From: Gammaproteobacteria bacterium
GTDB lineage: Bacteria; Pseudomonadota; Gammaproteobacteria; Eutrophobiales; Eutrophobiaceae
Length of the DNA: 64,000 nucleotides
Direction of reading: 5' to 3'
Assembly: GCA_030829985.1 (NCBI GenBank)
Contig: JAURNW010000013.1
Coordinates: 1-64,000, forward strand
Shown here: positions 21,106 to 30,744 of the stretch, one piece after another
Layout: each line of letters begins with the position of its first letter
Position numbering within the stretch: the first letter of the stretch is position 1
Translations under genes and position numbers: made by a program
The notes under the pieces: model-generated
What the model was told of the DNA's origin: nothing
What the model saw: the letters and a program-made list of their open reading frames with translations, nothing else
Databases searched by the model: none

Positions 21106-22284
21106 ATGTCATCAAATATATTTACCGCCAGTGAGCGAATGCAAAAGGTACAGTCCCCTATCATTGCTGACATTGCAGCCTTGATCAAAAAATCTCCAGG
21201 TACAATTTCACTGGGTCAGGGAGTAGTTTATTACACGCCACCACAATCAGTTTTTGACAAAATAACACCGGTTAACCCATCACTCGAATACCATCTGTAT
21301 ACTGATGTGGATGGCATAACACCTTTAAAATCCGCCATCGCAAACAAACTTGAACAAGAAAACAATATTTATTTAAACAAGCATAGAAGTCTGGTAGTTA
21401 CAGCTGGTTCAAATATGGGCTTTATGAATGCCCTGTTTTCAATTACTGATCCAGGTGATGAGATTATCTTGTTAAGTCCATATTATTTTAATCATGAAAT
21501 GGCCATTAGAATGTTGTCCTGTCAACCGGTTGCGGTCAATACAGATATTGATTACCAGCCGTGTCTTAGCAGTATTACTTCAGCAATAACATCGAAAACA
21601 AGAGCTATTGTGACGGTAACACCTAATAATCCAACCGGTGTTGTTTATAGCGAGGATACATTACGTGCGATTAACAAATTATGTAGAGAAAGAGGTATTT
21701 ATCATATATCAGATGAAGCATATGAATATTTTACATTTGATGATGTAGATCATTTTTCAGTGGCAAGTATTGTCGATTCAGAACAATACACTATTGCACT
21801 TTATTCGCTTTCCAAAGCGTATGGTTTTGCAAGTTGGCGCATTGGTTATATGATACTGCCTGAAAATTTATTAATGTCTGTCAAAAAGGCACAAGATACT
21901 TATTTAATTTGTCCAACACGTATAGCACAAGATGCTGCCGTGGCTGCATTACAGGAAGGTCGAGCATTTACGAATTCGCATCTGAAACAGATTAATAGTG
22001 TCAGGAACACGCTCTACAATGAATTGCAAAATATTAACGACTTCGCTACTACGCCTGATTCTAAAGGGGCGTTTTATTTTTTCGTTAAACTCAATACAGC
22101 GCTAAGTGGTATACAACTTGTAGAAAAGTTAATTAGAGACCATAAAGTTGCTGTCATACCAGGTGAAACATTCGGGGCAACTGATGGCTGTTATTGTCGT
22201 ATCGCATATGGTGCCCTGGACAAAGAAACATCTGAGATCGGAATTAAACGCCTGATTAAAGGTCTGAAGAAAATTATTGGGTAA
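21106..22284 (+). CDS. PLP-dependent class I/II aminotransferase
   Basis: A 392-residue fold-type I aminotransferase. The substrate-arm region shows ISLGQGVVYY, the cofactor region TPNNPTGVVY and SDEAYEYF, and the PLP lysine lies in YSLSKAYGFASWRIGY. The Arg near the C-terminus (CRIAYG) binds the substrate carboxylate. The frame is open to a TTG at 21082, but the ATG at 21106 gives the normal start MSSNIFTASERM. The exact substrate (aspartate, aromatic or alanine) is not decidable from sequence. Confidence 0.86.
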   Translation: MSSNIFTASERMQKVQSPIIADIAALIKKSPGTISLGQGVVYYTPPQSVFDKITPVNPSLEYHLYTDVDGITPLKSAIANKLEQENNIYLNKHRSLVVTAGSNMGFMNALFSITDPGDEIILLSPYYFNHEMAIRMLSCQPVAVNTDIDYQPCLSSITSAITSKTRAIVTVTPNNPTGVVYSEDTLRAINKLCRERGIYHISDEAYEYFTFDDVDHFSVASIVDSEQYTIALYSLSKAYGFASWRIGYMILPENLLMSVKKAQDTYLICPTRIAQDAAVAALQEGRAFTNSHLKQINSVRNTLYNELQNINDFATTPDSKGAFYFFVKLNTALSGIQLVEKLIRDHKVAVIPGETFGATDGCYCRIAYGALDKETSEIGIKRLIKGLKKIIG

Positions 22285-22335
22285 CTCTATAAAATATCAA
22301 TTAACAAAAAAACGTCATTAACGAGGAAATACAAG

Positions 22336-22704
22336 ATGAAATCTTTAACCATCATAGTCAGTCTTCTATTAATACCCACATTAAGTCTGGCTGTTGATAG
22401 CAGTGGCAATTTTGCAGTCTGGGGTATAGGAAAAAAATCCTGTTTTGGCTTCACTCAAGCAGTTGCAGCTGACAATACAGAAAAATATAAAGATTATATG
22501 AAGGGCTTCCTTACCGCCTATAATATTTTTACGGAAAAAACCTACAACATTACTGGCAGAATGAATGCTGATCAGGTAATCGAATGGATGAACGAGTATT
22601 GTGGTGAGAACCCGATGTCCAGCGTTGAAAATGCACTAACCAGTTATACTTTTGACCATTATGACAAACGCTTGAAAACTTCTGGTACTGGTGCTGGACG
22701 TTAG
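22336..22704 (+). CDS. Periplasmic protein with HdeA/Rap1a-like features
   Basis: A signal peptide (MKSLTIIVSLLLIPTLSLAVD) leads a mature protein of about 100 residues. Its pattern is KSCFGF, then YMKGFLTAYNIFT, then WMNEYCGENPM. The two cysteines and the G.L.AYN..WM.NYC.ENP layout match small HdeA/Rap1a-like periplasmic proteins, in which the cysteines form a disulfide. These act in acid tolerance or immunity, but here the function is only a guess. Ribosome site ACGAGGAAA lies upstream. Confidence 0.6.
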   Translation: MKSLTIIVSLLLIPTLSLAVDSSGNFAVWGIGKKSCFGFTQAVAADNTEKYKDYMKGFLTAYNIFTEKTYNITGRMNADQVIEWMNEYCGENPMSSVENALTSYTFDHYDKRLKTSGTGAGR

Positions 22705-22814
22705 TCTAACTTGATTAAAAACAGTGCGTTTGCACCATTTTAGACTATTTTTATTTAATAAATGAAATTGATAATCAGACTGAAATGATACATTATTATT
22801 AAGTAAAATTATAC

Positions 22815-22831
22815 CTGAGGGTTCCCCTCAG
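22815..22831 (+). promoter_or_regulatory. Hairpin in the 5' leader of the Lpp-like gene
   Basis: CTGAGGG and CCCTCAG form a perfect 7-base stem with a TTC loop, about 27 bases before the start codon. There is no T run behind it, so it is not a terminator. It may stabilise this presumably abundant mRNA or hide the ribosome site. Confidence 0.45.
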
Positions 22832-22857
22832 CAATTGTTACAATCGGAGAACAAATA

Positions 22858-23151
22858 ATGAAATCAAAGATAATCAAGACAAGCTTAATTGTGCTTTCAC
22901 TGGCTATGGTCGGTGGTTGTGCAGACATGAAAAAAATGAGTAGTGACATTGAAGCTGCTAATGCTGCTGCTGCATCTGCAATGACAAAGGCAAACGAAGC
23001 TTACACCCTGGCCTCAAAAAGCCAATCAACCGCATCTGATGCTGCATCCGCAGCTGCGAAGGCTCAAGCTACTGCTGACGAAGCTTTAGCCTGTTGCAAA
23101 GCTAATTCAGACAAGATTGACCGTATGTTTGAAAAAGCGATGATGAAGTAA
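22858..23151 (+). CDS. Lpp/OprI-like alanine-rich outer-membrane lipoprotein
   Basis: This 97-residue protein has a lipoprotein signal with lipobox VGGC near residue 21. The mature part is an uninterrupted alanine-rich helix of heptads (SSDIEAANAAAASAM and so on), as in OprI and Lpp trimeric coiled coils. The C-terminus contains CC and ends KAMMK, without the single terminal lysine context of E. coli Lpp, although a lysine is last. It probably bridges outer membrane and peptidoglycan. An L,D-transpeptidase gene of the class that can attach such lipoproteins lies just downstream on the other strand. A strong terminator follows. Confidence 0.82.
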   Translation: MKSKIIKTSLIVLSLAMVGGCADMKKMSSDIEAANAAAASAMTKANEAYTLASKSQSTASDAASAAAKAQATADEALACCKANSDKIDRMFEKAMMK

Positions 23152-23178
23152 TAAGCTAGAGTTCAATTTAACTTTCAG

Positions 23179-23214
23179 AAGCCCTGATTATTTTTCAATA
23201 GTCAGGGCTTTTTT
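23179..23214 (+). terminator. Rho-independent terminator after the Lpp-like gene
   Basis: A perfect 9-base stem AAGCCCTGA/TCAGGGCTT with a 14-base loop runs into six T. It sits 28 bases after the stop and is the clearest terminator in the window. Confidence 0.88.
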
Positions 23215-23220
23215 ATGTAC

Positions 23221-23415
23221 AGGATGTACTGTATGCCGCGAGCGCAAGGATGCGCAAGAGCGGCGTTCTCCATCGATGCAGGACAATTACAAGAAGGAAG
23301 TAATCAGTAAGTCGCAGGAACAGAAACCGAAGTAGTGTGAAACAGGAAAATAGAGCCGAGGAAGTCCGAAGCGACTATTTAAAATAGCTACACTGTATGC
23401 CGCGAGCGCACAACT
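23221..23415. repeat. Non-coding GC-rich segment bounded by a 19-base direct repeat
   Basis: The stretch between the Lpp terminator and the L,D-transpeptidase gene is noticeably richer in G and C than its surroundings. It is bounded by two exact copies of a 19-base sequence (ACTGTATGCCGCGAGCGCA at 23228-23246 and 23392-23410). Inside are a short internal repeat (GCGCAAGGAT-GCGCAAG) and a palindrome CTATTTAAAATAG near 23375. No good ORF is present. It resembles a dispersed intergenic repeat of the kind seen in other marine gammaproteobacteria, but only one instance is in this window. Confidence 0.55.
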
Positions 23416-23445
23416 ACCCCAATACTCAAAACAGGTGCTTATCGA

Positions 23446-24471
23446 TTAATCCGAAAGATTGGAATCCAATTGAAGTTGTAAATTAAGCTTCTCAGCTTGA
23501 GTGATTGCGTTACTTAATTTTGTATCTACTTTGGCTTGCATTACCTTGCTTAAATATTTTCCAATAGCAATAGGTAGTCCTGTTGGTTTATTGATTGCTT
23601 CATAGGCAGCAGACCAATCAAGTTCATAATCTTTATCGTTTGATATTTCTATAATCAATGCGACGACGCTGGTTAAATTATTTTCATATTTTTGTGTGTC
23701 TTCATCGAGAAAAGGGTGTGCCTCAAGATAAATAACATTATCTTTTACACCAATTTTATAAGGCTGATTAATAATATTAACCGGCGTTTTAAGCGAAACC
23801 TCCGCAAATAGTGCCTCGATATCTTCCGGGTACAAGCGTATACAACCGTGACTCACTCGCATTCCAACACCATAAGGTTTATTAGTGCCGTGAATAAGAT
23901 AATCACGATTGCCTAAACGCATGGCGAAAGCACCCAATGGGTTATCAGGCCCGGCCATGACTATTTTCGGCAAGGGATCACCTGCAGCTTCATGTTCCTT
24001 GCGAATCGATTCAGGTGGATACCAGTTTGGATTAGCTTTTTTTTCAACTATCTTTGTTTTTAAATAAGGCGTCTGCCAGCCTTCTCTACCCACTCCTAAT
24101 GGATAGGTTATGACTTCTTGTGGCTTTCCATTTAGTTTCGGCGGGTAATAGTAAAGACGCATCTCGGGAATATTCAACACAAGCCCTTGCATGGGTGCAA
24201 CCGGCAAAATAAATTGTGATGGCAGAGTAACCTCTTCACCATGCTGAGGTAACCAGGTATCGACGTCTGGATTAACCAGTTTCATGTCCTGATATCCAAA
24301 GCCATGGCGGCGTGCTATATCTAACAAAGTTTCATTCTGGTCTGCTTTTATTTTGCCTATTTCACCGACGACGGTATCGCCCGAATCACTCAAGACATAT
24401 CTGGTTGCATAGGCGTTTGTTGCTGAGCTTAGCAAACCAAATAAAATAAGCGTATGGATAGATTTCTTCAT
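23446..24471 (-). CDS. L,D-transpeptidase (YkuD domain) with LysM-like region
   Basis: The exported protein of 341 residues has a signal peptide ending near NAYAT. A LysM-like peptidoglycan-binding segment (ETLLDIARRHGFGYQDMKLVNPDVDTW, about 47-73) comes next. The YkuD catalytic domain follows, with H194 in HGTN and the nucleophile C210 in SHGCIRL. Such enzymes (ErfK/YcfS/YbiS type) make 3-3 crosslinks or attach Lpp-type lipoproteins to peptidoglycan. An Lpp-like gene lies about 300 bases away, which favours the attachment role. A C-terminal extension of about 100 residues follows the domain. Confidence 0.9.
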   Translation of the reverse strand: MKKSIHTLILFGLLSSATNAYATRYVLSDSGDTVVGEIGKIKADQNETLLDIARRHGFGYQDMKLVNPDVDTWLPQHGEEVTLPSQFILPVAPMQGLVLNIPEMRLYYYPPKLNGKPQEVITYPLGVGREGWQTPYLKTKIVEKKANPNWYPPESIRKEHEAAGDPLPKIVMAGPDNPLGAFAMRLGNRDYLIHGTNKPYGVGMRVSHGCIRLYPEDIEALFAEVSLKTPVNIINQPYKIGVKDNVIYLEAHPFLDEDTQKYENNLTSVVALIIEISNDKDYELDWSAAYEAINKPTGLPIAIGKYLSKVMQAKVDTKLSNAITQAEKLNLQLQLDSNLSD

Positions 24472-24513
24472 AATTAGACCATTATATTCTTCAGAATTTT
24501 AAAACAACACTAC

Positions 24514-27500
24514 TTAGATTGTGACGCGTGTTTTAGATTCGCCAATTCGTAACAAGCTTGGCAACAGAATTAGTGTAAAAAATGTACTGACCAGCATTCC
24601 GCCAACGATGACTCCAGCCAATCCGCGATATAATTCTGTTCCGGCGCCAGGGACTAACAACAATGGCAACATACCAAAAATACTGGTCATCGTACTCATC
24701 ATGATGGGTCGTAATCTTAATAATACAGCTTCTTCTACAGCTTCTTTTCTTGAACGCCCTTCCCTTTCTCCAGAACGTGCCTGGTGTACTAATAAGATAG
24801 CATTATTAACAACCAACCCAAGTAAAATAACAAAACCAATCATGGTCAATAGATCCATGCTTTGAAAACTCACCAGATTAATTAAATAGAGTGCGAGGAC
24901 ACCACCGAATGTTGCCAGAGGTATTGAAAGCATTACCAGCAGGCTATCTTTGAATGAGCTGAACATAGCACTCATCAGTAAGTATAAAATTGTAATGGCC
25001 AATAAAAAACTACCTGCCATATTTTTTAATGCGGAGGTTAATTTATCTGCGGTTCCACCATATTGAATATCACCATCTTCGGGTAAAGCAGCCAGTACTT
25101 TCGGTTCTACTTCTGTTTTTATGATATCCAATGCTTCTTCAAGAGAGACTGTTGGAGGTGGAGATATCTCAAGTGTTACCGTCCTACGACGATTAATACG
25201 TCTGATTTGCTCAGGTCCGGCAGTACGCACTATTTCTACTAATTCGTTTAAAGGTAATATACCTGCCGACGAAGTCATAACAGGAATACTGCCTAATTGT
25301 TCAGGCGTATCCCATGACTTCGAGCGTAGAATAATATCCAGAGTCTCTTCGCCATTAAAATAATCACCAACAAAGCGACCATCACCCAATGTCTGGATTA
25401 ATGCAGCAACAATAGATCGATCCCAGCCCGCTTCCGCAATTCGCCTTTCATTAGGCAGTAATCTTAATTCTGGTTGTGCCAGCTCCAACCCAGGCCGTGG
25501 GCGCGTGTTGGGATATATGGCAGAAATAGGTATAAAAGCATCTAATGCCGAAGACATCAATGCTGGTAAATTTTTTGACTGGATGTTCATATCTATTGTA
25601 CGCCCTGATCCAAAACCACCAAATAACGAGGCTTGTTTTGCGAAAGCAATAGAATCTGGAAAACCTTGCACAACAGAATCTATCAAGGGCACCAGTTTAT
25701 CAACGTCTTCATCATATTTCGCACGTGCCCCCATAAATACACCACGTGAAAAAGCCACAAAGAAATAGTGTTTAATATAGGGTTCCTTTATTCCATCCAC
25801 GTGCGGCTGCATTCTCGCCGCCACAATATCGCCTAATTCTTTTTCAATTGTCTCAATATTAGTTCCCGGTGATGGCAATATAAATGCGTAGGCCAAATTT
25901 CGATTTCCATCAGGCAGATAATCTGTTTTGGGCCATAGTGCATACATGATTAAGGGCGGGATTGTAAGTAATAACATTATCCAGAATGCACGCCGTAAAG
26001 GTGTATTGGTTAATGCCATAATTAGCTTACAAACTCCACTCCATAATCGATGATATGGATCAACGAACGTTTTATCAGCCAACCATAATCTTGCGGCCGT
26101 AGGAACCACCGTTATCGCGGTTAGTAATGAAAAAATAATCGCCGCTGCAATCGTGATAGCCAGATCAGAAAATAATTGTCCAACTTCATCCCTTAGAAAA
26201 ACGACAGGTAAAAATATCGCTACCGTAGTTGCTGTAGATGCAATTAAGGCACCCAGCACCTGACTCGTCCCTTGTGTAGAAGCCAATTCAGCAGAAACAC
26301 CACGCTCACGTAAACGCACGATATTTTCAAGAATGATAATTGAGGCATCCAGCACCATACCGACAGCAAAGGCCAGGCCAGCGAGAGAAATTATATTTAA
26401 TGTCCTGCCAGCAAGATCCATCACGCTGAAACTGGCAACCAAACAAATTGGAATTGATGCGGCAACGATTAATGTGGCGGGGAATTTTAATAAGAATAAA
26501 AACAATACTATGATAGCAAGCCCAATACCCAAACCAAGATTATTTCTAACCATCGCAATTGAACGCTCTATATATATCGTTTCATCATAGACTTGTTCAA
26601 TAGATAAGTTATTACGTTTCAAAGGCCCAGCATTTAATTCTTCAACCGCTTCATGCAAACCGGCCATTACTTCAAGCACATTAACACCCGATTCACGTTG
26701 GGCATTAATCGCAATAGATAAAGTACCTTTTGTTAATACAAAACTATTTTTATCAGTTAATCGCTCTTCGATAGTGGCAACATCACGTAGATAAACAGGC
26801 CGACCATCCCGCCATTCCAGAATCATTTCACCGAGATCACTGGCAGCATATTTTCCAGCAAACCGAATGCTGTATTCACGCTTACCAACATTCGAAAAAC
26901 CGCCCGAAACATCTTTACTGGTTCCGGCAAGTTTCATGACCTTGTCTAGTTGAACACCAAGATTAGCTACTTTGTATGGATCAAAGGTAATTCGTAACTC
27001 TTTATCACTTCCACCTATGACTTCAGAGCGGGCAACTCCGGGAATACGTTCGAAACGGGACTGAACAACTTCTTCTATAAAATCTTTATAAGATTCTATG
27101 GGTCTTTGATTATCACCTTCCGTCTTTATCATGAACCAGGCAATAGCTCTGGCATCCTGTCCAACGGAACTGATTGAAGGCTCATCTGCATCTTCAGGAT
27201 AATCAGAAACTTGATTCAAGCGATTCATTACCTCAACCAGAGCTCTGCGCATATCCATATTAATGGCGAAGGTTAAATTGATCTCACCCCTGCCCTCATA
27301 AGCAGTTGCGCGAATCTCGGTTAAGCCCGGCAAACCTCTTAAAACATCTTCTTGTGGCTCGATAATTTCAGCTTCCACTTCATATGGCGCTGCAGCGCGC
27401 CATGTAGTGGTGATCGTTATTTCAGGTTCTTCTAATTCCGGCGTTAACTGAATGGGTAATCGTGTAAGACTGATAGTTCCAAATATCAGTATTAATATAA

Positions 27501-27552
27501 TTGCAACAAGCAAGGCTACTGGATTAGCCAGACATAATTTAGTTATGTTCAC
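24514..27552 (-). CDS. RND-family efflux transporter, inner-membrane pump
   Basis: A 1012-residue RND permease with twelve membrane helices in the usual 1+5+1+5 layout and two large periplasmic loops. Helix 4 has GLAFAVGMVLDASIIILENI with the acidic proton-relay region, and MTSIFGMLPL lies near the end. It starts at GTG 27552, sharing one base with the stop of the adaptor gene upstream, so translation is coupled. It exports drugs or other small molecules in exchange for protons. No TolC-like outer-membrane gene is nearby. Confidence 0.92.
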   Translation of the reverse strand: MNITKLCLANPVALLVAIILILIFGTISLTRLPIQLTPELEEPEITITTTWRAAAPYEVEAEIIEPQEDVLRGLPGLTEIRATAYEGRGEINLTFAINMDMRRALVEVMNRLNQVSDYPEDADEPSISSVGQDARAIAWFMIKTEGDNQRPIESYKDFIEEVVQSRFERIPGVARSEVIGGSDKELRITFDPYKVANLGVQLDKVMKLAGTSKDVSGGFSNVGKREYSIRFAGKYAASDLGEMILEWRDGRPVYLRDVATIEERLTDKNSFVLTKGTLSIAINAQRESGVNVLEVMAGLHEAVEELNAGPLKRNNLSIEQVYDETIYIERSIAMVRNNLGLGIGLAIIVLFLFLLKFPATLIVAASIPICLVASFSVMDLAGRTLNIISLAGLAFAVGMVLDASIIILENIVRLRERGVSAELASTQGTSQVLGALIASTATTVAIFLPVVFLRDEVGQLFSDLAITIAAAIIFSLLTAITVVPTAARLWLADKTFVDPYHRLWSGVCKLIMALTNTPLRRAFWIMLLLTIPPLIMYALWPKTDYLPDGNRNLAYAFILPSPGTNIETIEKELGDIVAARMQPHVDGIKEPYIKHYFFVAFSRGVFMGARAKYDEDVDKLVPLIDSVVQGFPDSIAFAKQASLFGGFGSGRTIDMNIQSKNLPALMSSALDAFIPISAIYPNTRPRPGLELAQPELRLLPNERRIAEAGWDRSIVAALIQTLGDGRFVGDYFNGEETLDIILRSKSWDTPEQLGSIPVMTSSAGILPLNELVEIVRTAGPEQIRRINRRRTVTLEISPPPTVSLEEALDIIKTEVEPKVLAALPEDGDIQYGGTADKLTSALKNMAGSFLLAITILYLLMSAMFSSFKDSLLVMLSIPLATFGGVLALYLINLVSFQSMDLLTMIGFVILLGLVVNNAILLVHQARSGEREGRSRKEAVEEAVLLRLRPIMMSTMTSIFGMLPLLLVPGAGTELYRGLAGVIVGGMLVSTFFTLILLPSLLRIGESKTRVTI

Positions 27553-28604
27553 TAATAACTTGTTCCACTAATTATCTTTACTGTTTGTCCAGGACGTAAG
27601 CGTTCATTCCCTCGTATTACGATCTTATCGTTTTCATTAACATTACCGATAACCTGAATGTGTGTTGTATTTGATATGCCTGTCTTTACTGGTACAGGTT
27701 CTGCCTGATTATCACCATTTATCCTGTACACTATGATGCCGGACTGTCGTATAACGAGTGCATCACGAGAAACAGCGGTGACATTTTGATTTTCATTAAC
27801 CGGCACAGCAAGCTCAATAGCAGTGCCTACAGGCCAGATATTTTGCTCAAAGACAACCCTGATTTCATAAAGTCTTGAAACATCATCACCTACCGGAACT
27901 ACCGTGCGAACGACGCCTTTGACCTCACCTGTGGGGCCTTTAATTTTTAAGCTATCACCATTTTTGACATGTTGATAAGACGCCATTTGAATTCGCGCCT
28001 GAACTTCAACATTTTCAGTATCAATTAAACGAACAATGCTATCACCAGCGTCAACTCTTTCACCAGGTGATTTAAAACGTTCAATTACCACACCCGAAAA
28101 TGGAGCACGCACAATCGTTCTATTTAGATCATCCCGTGCCATTGCTAATTTAGCTTTAACGACGCTTATATTGGCCAGCGCCTGATCACGATTTGCCTGA
28201 GTTTCATCTAATTGACTTTTTGCCGCATTATTTTGCTTGGCTAATCTATCAAGCCGTTCTGCTTCTCGGCTATAAAAATCAACCATTGTTTCAATCGGTT
28301 TTATTTCTGTTTGGATTTCATTCAAGGCAAGAAGGTAGGTTTTGTCATCTACTTTAGCGATTGTCTCATTTATCCTGATTTGATCCCCGACATCGAGCAC
28401 TGTTTCGAGTGTGCCTTCAACCTCGGCTGCAATTTCAGAATCAAACCGTCCTATAACAGTACCCGTCACCCAAATAAAAGGCGCAATATCGATATTAATA
28501 GCCTCTTCTACTTGTACAATTGCTGCTGGGGCACCACCCGCAAAAACGAAAGAGGGCATCATGCTTAATTGAAGCAATAAAAAGTAAATTAATTTATTTT
28601 TCAT
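27552..28604 (-). CDS. RND efflux periplasmic adaptor (membrane fusion protein)
   Basis: The 350-residue adaptor has a signal peptide (ends near VFAGG) and the lipoyl-type half-motif EVEGTLETVLDVGDQI. An alpha-hairpin of about 60 residues follows, then the second half-motif VRAPFSGVVIERFKSPGERVDAGDSI. A beta-barrel and membrane-proximal domain follow. It links the RND pump encoded just downstream to an outer-membrane channel. It lies at the head of the two-gene operon, divergent from the phytase-like gene. Confidence 0.9.
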   Translation of the reverse strand: MKNKLIYFLLLQLSMMPSFVFAGGAPAAIVQVEEAINIDIAPFIWVTGTVIGRFDSEIAAEVEGTLETVLDVGDQIRINETIAKVDDKTYLLALNEIQTEIKPIETMVDFYSREAERLDRLAKQNNAAKSQLDETQANRDQALANISVVKAKLAMARDDLNRTIVRAPFSGVVIERFKSPGERVDAGDSIVRLIDTENVEVQARIQMASYQHVKNGDSLKIKGPTGEVKGVVRTVVPVGDDVSRLYEIRVVFEQNIWPVGTAIELAVPVNENQNVTAVSRDALVIRQSGIIVYRINGDNQAEPVPVKTGISNTTHIQVIGNVNENDKIVIRGNERLRPGQTVKIISGTSY

Positions 28605-28681
28605 ATTATTCTTGTAGTCCAGAAGGAGTTAATGTATTCCTTTTATTTGACTATTAACTCTTATTTAATTCATCGCATTAT

Positions 28682-29686
28682 ATGATGTTATTACAACATT
28701 GCCGCAGGATAATGTTATTATTTCTCTTTTTGACATACACCGGTCAAGTTACTGCCGAGCGAGATATCGGTAACTATATTGATTTGCCTCAAGCGCAATT
28801 ACAACAGCTTGAACTCAATAATTTTAAGGTTCTAGGCCTAATCCAACTGGCTCAAGATGCTGGTCAGGATCGTCCCTTAATGGAATTTTCCGGCTTAGCC
28901 TGGGATCATGACGAAAATAGCTTAATTATCCTGTCAGACCGTGGTTTCTTAATTCACACAAAACCGATATTTAGTAATGGAAAGCTAATTGAAATTAAAT
29001 TGTTGTCTTATCATCATCTAAGAGACAAAAATGGAAAAAAGTTAAAATACACCGCTGCCGATAGTGAGGGACTGGCATTAATTAACTCTAAAAATAATAT
29101 TATCGGAGATACTGAATTAATTATTAGTTTTGAACGTCAACCACGCATTATTCGCTACGCAAATGACGGTACTTTTATTGCAGATGAACCACTAAACAAT
29201 GAACTGAATGACATAAAGAATTATGCGGCTTCCAATAAAGCACTGGAAGCAGTCACAATCCATAATCAATTCAATATTATTACTGGTCCGGAACGACCCT
29301 TAAAAAGCCAACATGATAATTTATTATCACTGCACACACTTGAGAAGGAAACATGGTATTTCACGCCTGATAGTGAGAATTATGGATCTTTGGTAGGTTT
29401 AACTACCTTGCCAGATAATCGATTGATTACATTGGAACGTATCTTTTCCAGCATCTTTGGTGGCTTGAGTAATGCAATACATCTGATTACACTCGGTGAG
29501 GATACAATTAAAGCTAAAAAAATAGTGTCATTAGCTCCTTCAGCCAGTTATTTTAACGATAACTTTGAAGGAATTAGCTGGCATAAGGAAAATCGTTTTT
29601 TTATGATTAGCGATGATAACGATAATATATTTCAGAAATCCCTACTGGTTTATTTTGAAATTCCTGATCTTGACGATGAGGAATGA
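28682..29686 (+). CDS. Secreted phytase-like esterase domain protein
   Basis: This 334-residue exported protein (signal peptide to about residue 25) belongs to the esterase-like-activity-of-phytase family. Family marks are FSGLAWDHDENSLIILSDRG near the start, AADSEGLALI in the middle and FEGISWHKENRFFMISDDN near the end, each a blade of a beta-propeller. Members are periplasmic and of poorly known substrate. It is a single gene, divergent from the RND operon and convergent with moaB. Confidence 0.78.
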   Translation: MMLLQHCRRIMLLFLFLTYTGQVTAERDIGNYIDLPQAQLQQLELNNFKVLGLIQLAQDAGQDRPLMEFSGLAWDHDENSLIILSDRGFLIHTKPIFSNGKLIEIKLLSYHHLRDKNGKKLKYTAADSEGLALINSKNNIIGDTELIISFERQPRIIRYANDGTFIADEPLNNELNDIKNYAASNKALEAVTIHNQFNIITGPERPLKSQHDNLLSLHTLEKETWYFTPDSENYGSLVGLTTLPDNRLITLERIFSSIFGGLSNAIHLITLGEDTIKAKKIVSLAPSASYFNDNFEGISWHKENRFFMISDDNDNIFQKSLLVYFEIPDLDDEE

Positions 29687-29698
29687 CTTTAACAAATA

Positions 29699-30229
29699 TT
29701 AGACCTCTCGTAACCGGGGCATTAACTCAACCAGATTGCATGGACGAGTACGATAATCCAGTTGCAGTCGAATTAATTCATCCCAGGCAGTAACACAGGC
29801 GCTCATTGAACCTGGCATACAAAATATATAAGTGCCGTTAGCAACTCCGGCAATAGCGCGAGATTGAATGGTAGACGTCTTGATTTGTTGATAAGAAATA
29901 GAGCGAAACGTTTCACCAAAACCATCAATAGTTTTATCGAACAAAACGCTCACCGCTTCCGGTGTGCCATCTCGACCGGTGACTCCGGTTCCACCCGTCG
30001 TTAAAACAACCTGCACCTGCTCATCTGCAATCCATTTTGATATTTCGGCACGAATTTGATACTTATCATCTGGCACAATCTTTTTCTCATAGAGTTCATG
30101 CCCTTGTTGATCCAGTAAATTAACCAGACGATCACCCGATTTATCGGTTTCTTCCGTTCTAGAATCCGAAATGGTCAAAACAGCTATATTAAGTGGTATA
30201 AATTCTCTTTCGGTTTTCTTTTCGGTCAT
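29699..30229 (-). CDS. moaB: Molybdenum cofactor biosynthesis protein B
   Basis: The protein of about 176 residues is a MoaB/MogA fold. It has the TISDSRTEETDKSGDRL start, the substrate loop LTTGGTGVTGRDGTPEAV, and PGSMSACVTAWDELI, which is the molybdopterin-binding segment. It adenylates molybdopterin ahead of molybdate insertion (MogA role) or is its MoaB relative; no separate mogA is in the window. The frame begins at GTG 30238, but ATG 30229 is preferred. The rest of the Moco genes are 19 kb away. Confidence 0.88.
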   Translation of the reverse strand: MTEKKTEREFIPLNIAVLTISDSRTEETDKSGDRLVNLLDQQGHELYEKKIVPDDKYQIRAEISKWIADEQVQVVLTTGGTGVTGRDGTPEAVSVLFDKTIDGFGETFRSISYQQIKTSTIQSRAIAGVANGTYIFCMPGSMSACVTAWDELIRLQLDYRTRPCNLVELMPRLREV

Positions 30230-30301
30230 AATATTCACTATTGTTTTTTATATTTCCAATAATAGTGTAACCGATGATTAAAACACAGGTGAATTCTTTT
30301 G

Positions 30302-30706
30302 ATGCAAAATGAACAGTCAGAATCAATGCGACTGGATAAATGGCTGTGGTGTAGCCGTTTTTATAAAACTCGCGCGCTCGCAGCTAGCGCGATTAAGGGA
30401 CATAAGGTCGATGTTAATGGCTCGGTAGTGAAAGCCGCGAAAAATATTCGGGTTGGAGATAGAGTCGAAATCGGTAAAACACCTTATAAATACACCATTA
30501 CCATTCTTAAACTGGCACATAATCGTCTGCCTGCAAGCAAGGCCGTATTAATATATGAAGAAGACAAGGACAGTATTCAACGTCGAGAAGAATTGGCGCA
30601 ACAGATGAAAGCAGATGCTGCCTCATTTCCTCAGACGCGCGGCAGACCAACAAAACGCGACCGACGAGAGATAATCAGATTTACACGAATATCTAAAGAA
30701 GAATAG
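30302..30706 (+). CDS. hslR: Ribosome-associated heat-shock protein Hsp15
   Basis: A 134-residue S4-domain protein: MRLDKWLWCSRFYKTRALAASAIKGHKVDVNG is the S4 fold (about residues 9-40), with a basic C-terminal tail (RGRPTKRDRREI). Hsp15 binds free 50S subunits carrying a nascent chain after abortive translation and helps recycle them. The ATG at 30302 follows an AGGTGA site. It is divergent from moaB by about 70 bases. Confidence 0.9.
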   Translation: MQNEQSESMRLDKWLWCSRFYKTRALAASAIKGHKVDVNGSVVKAAKNIRVGDRVEIGKTPYKYTITILKLAHNRLPASKAVLIYEEDKDSIQRREELAQQMKADAASFPQTRGRPTKRDRREIIRFTRISKEE

Positions 30707-30744
30707 ATATATGACAACCTTATATACTGCAATGGAGAGAAGCA

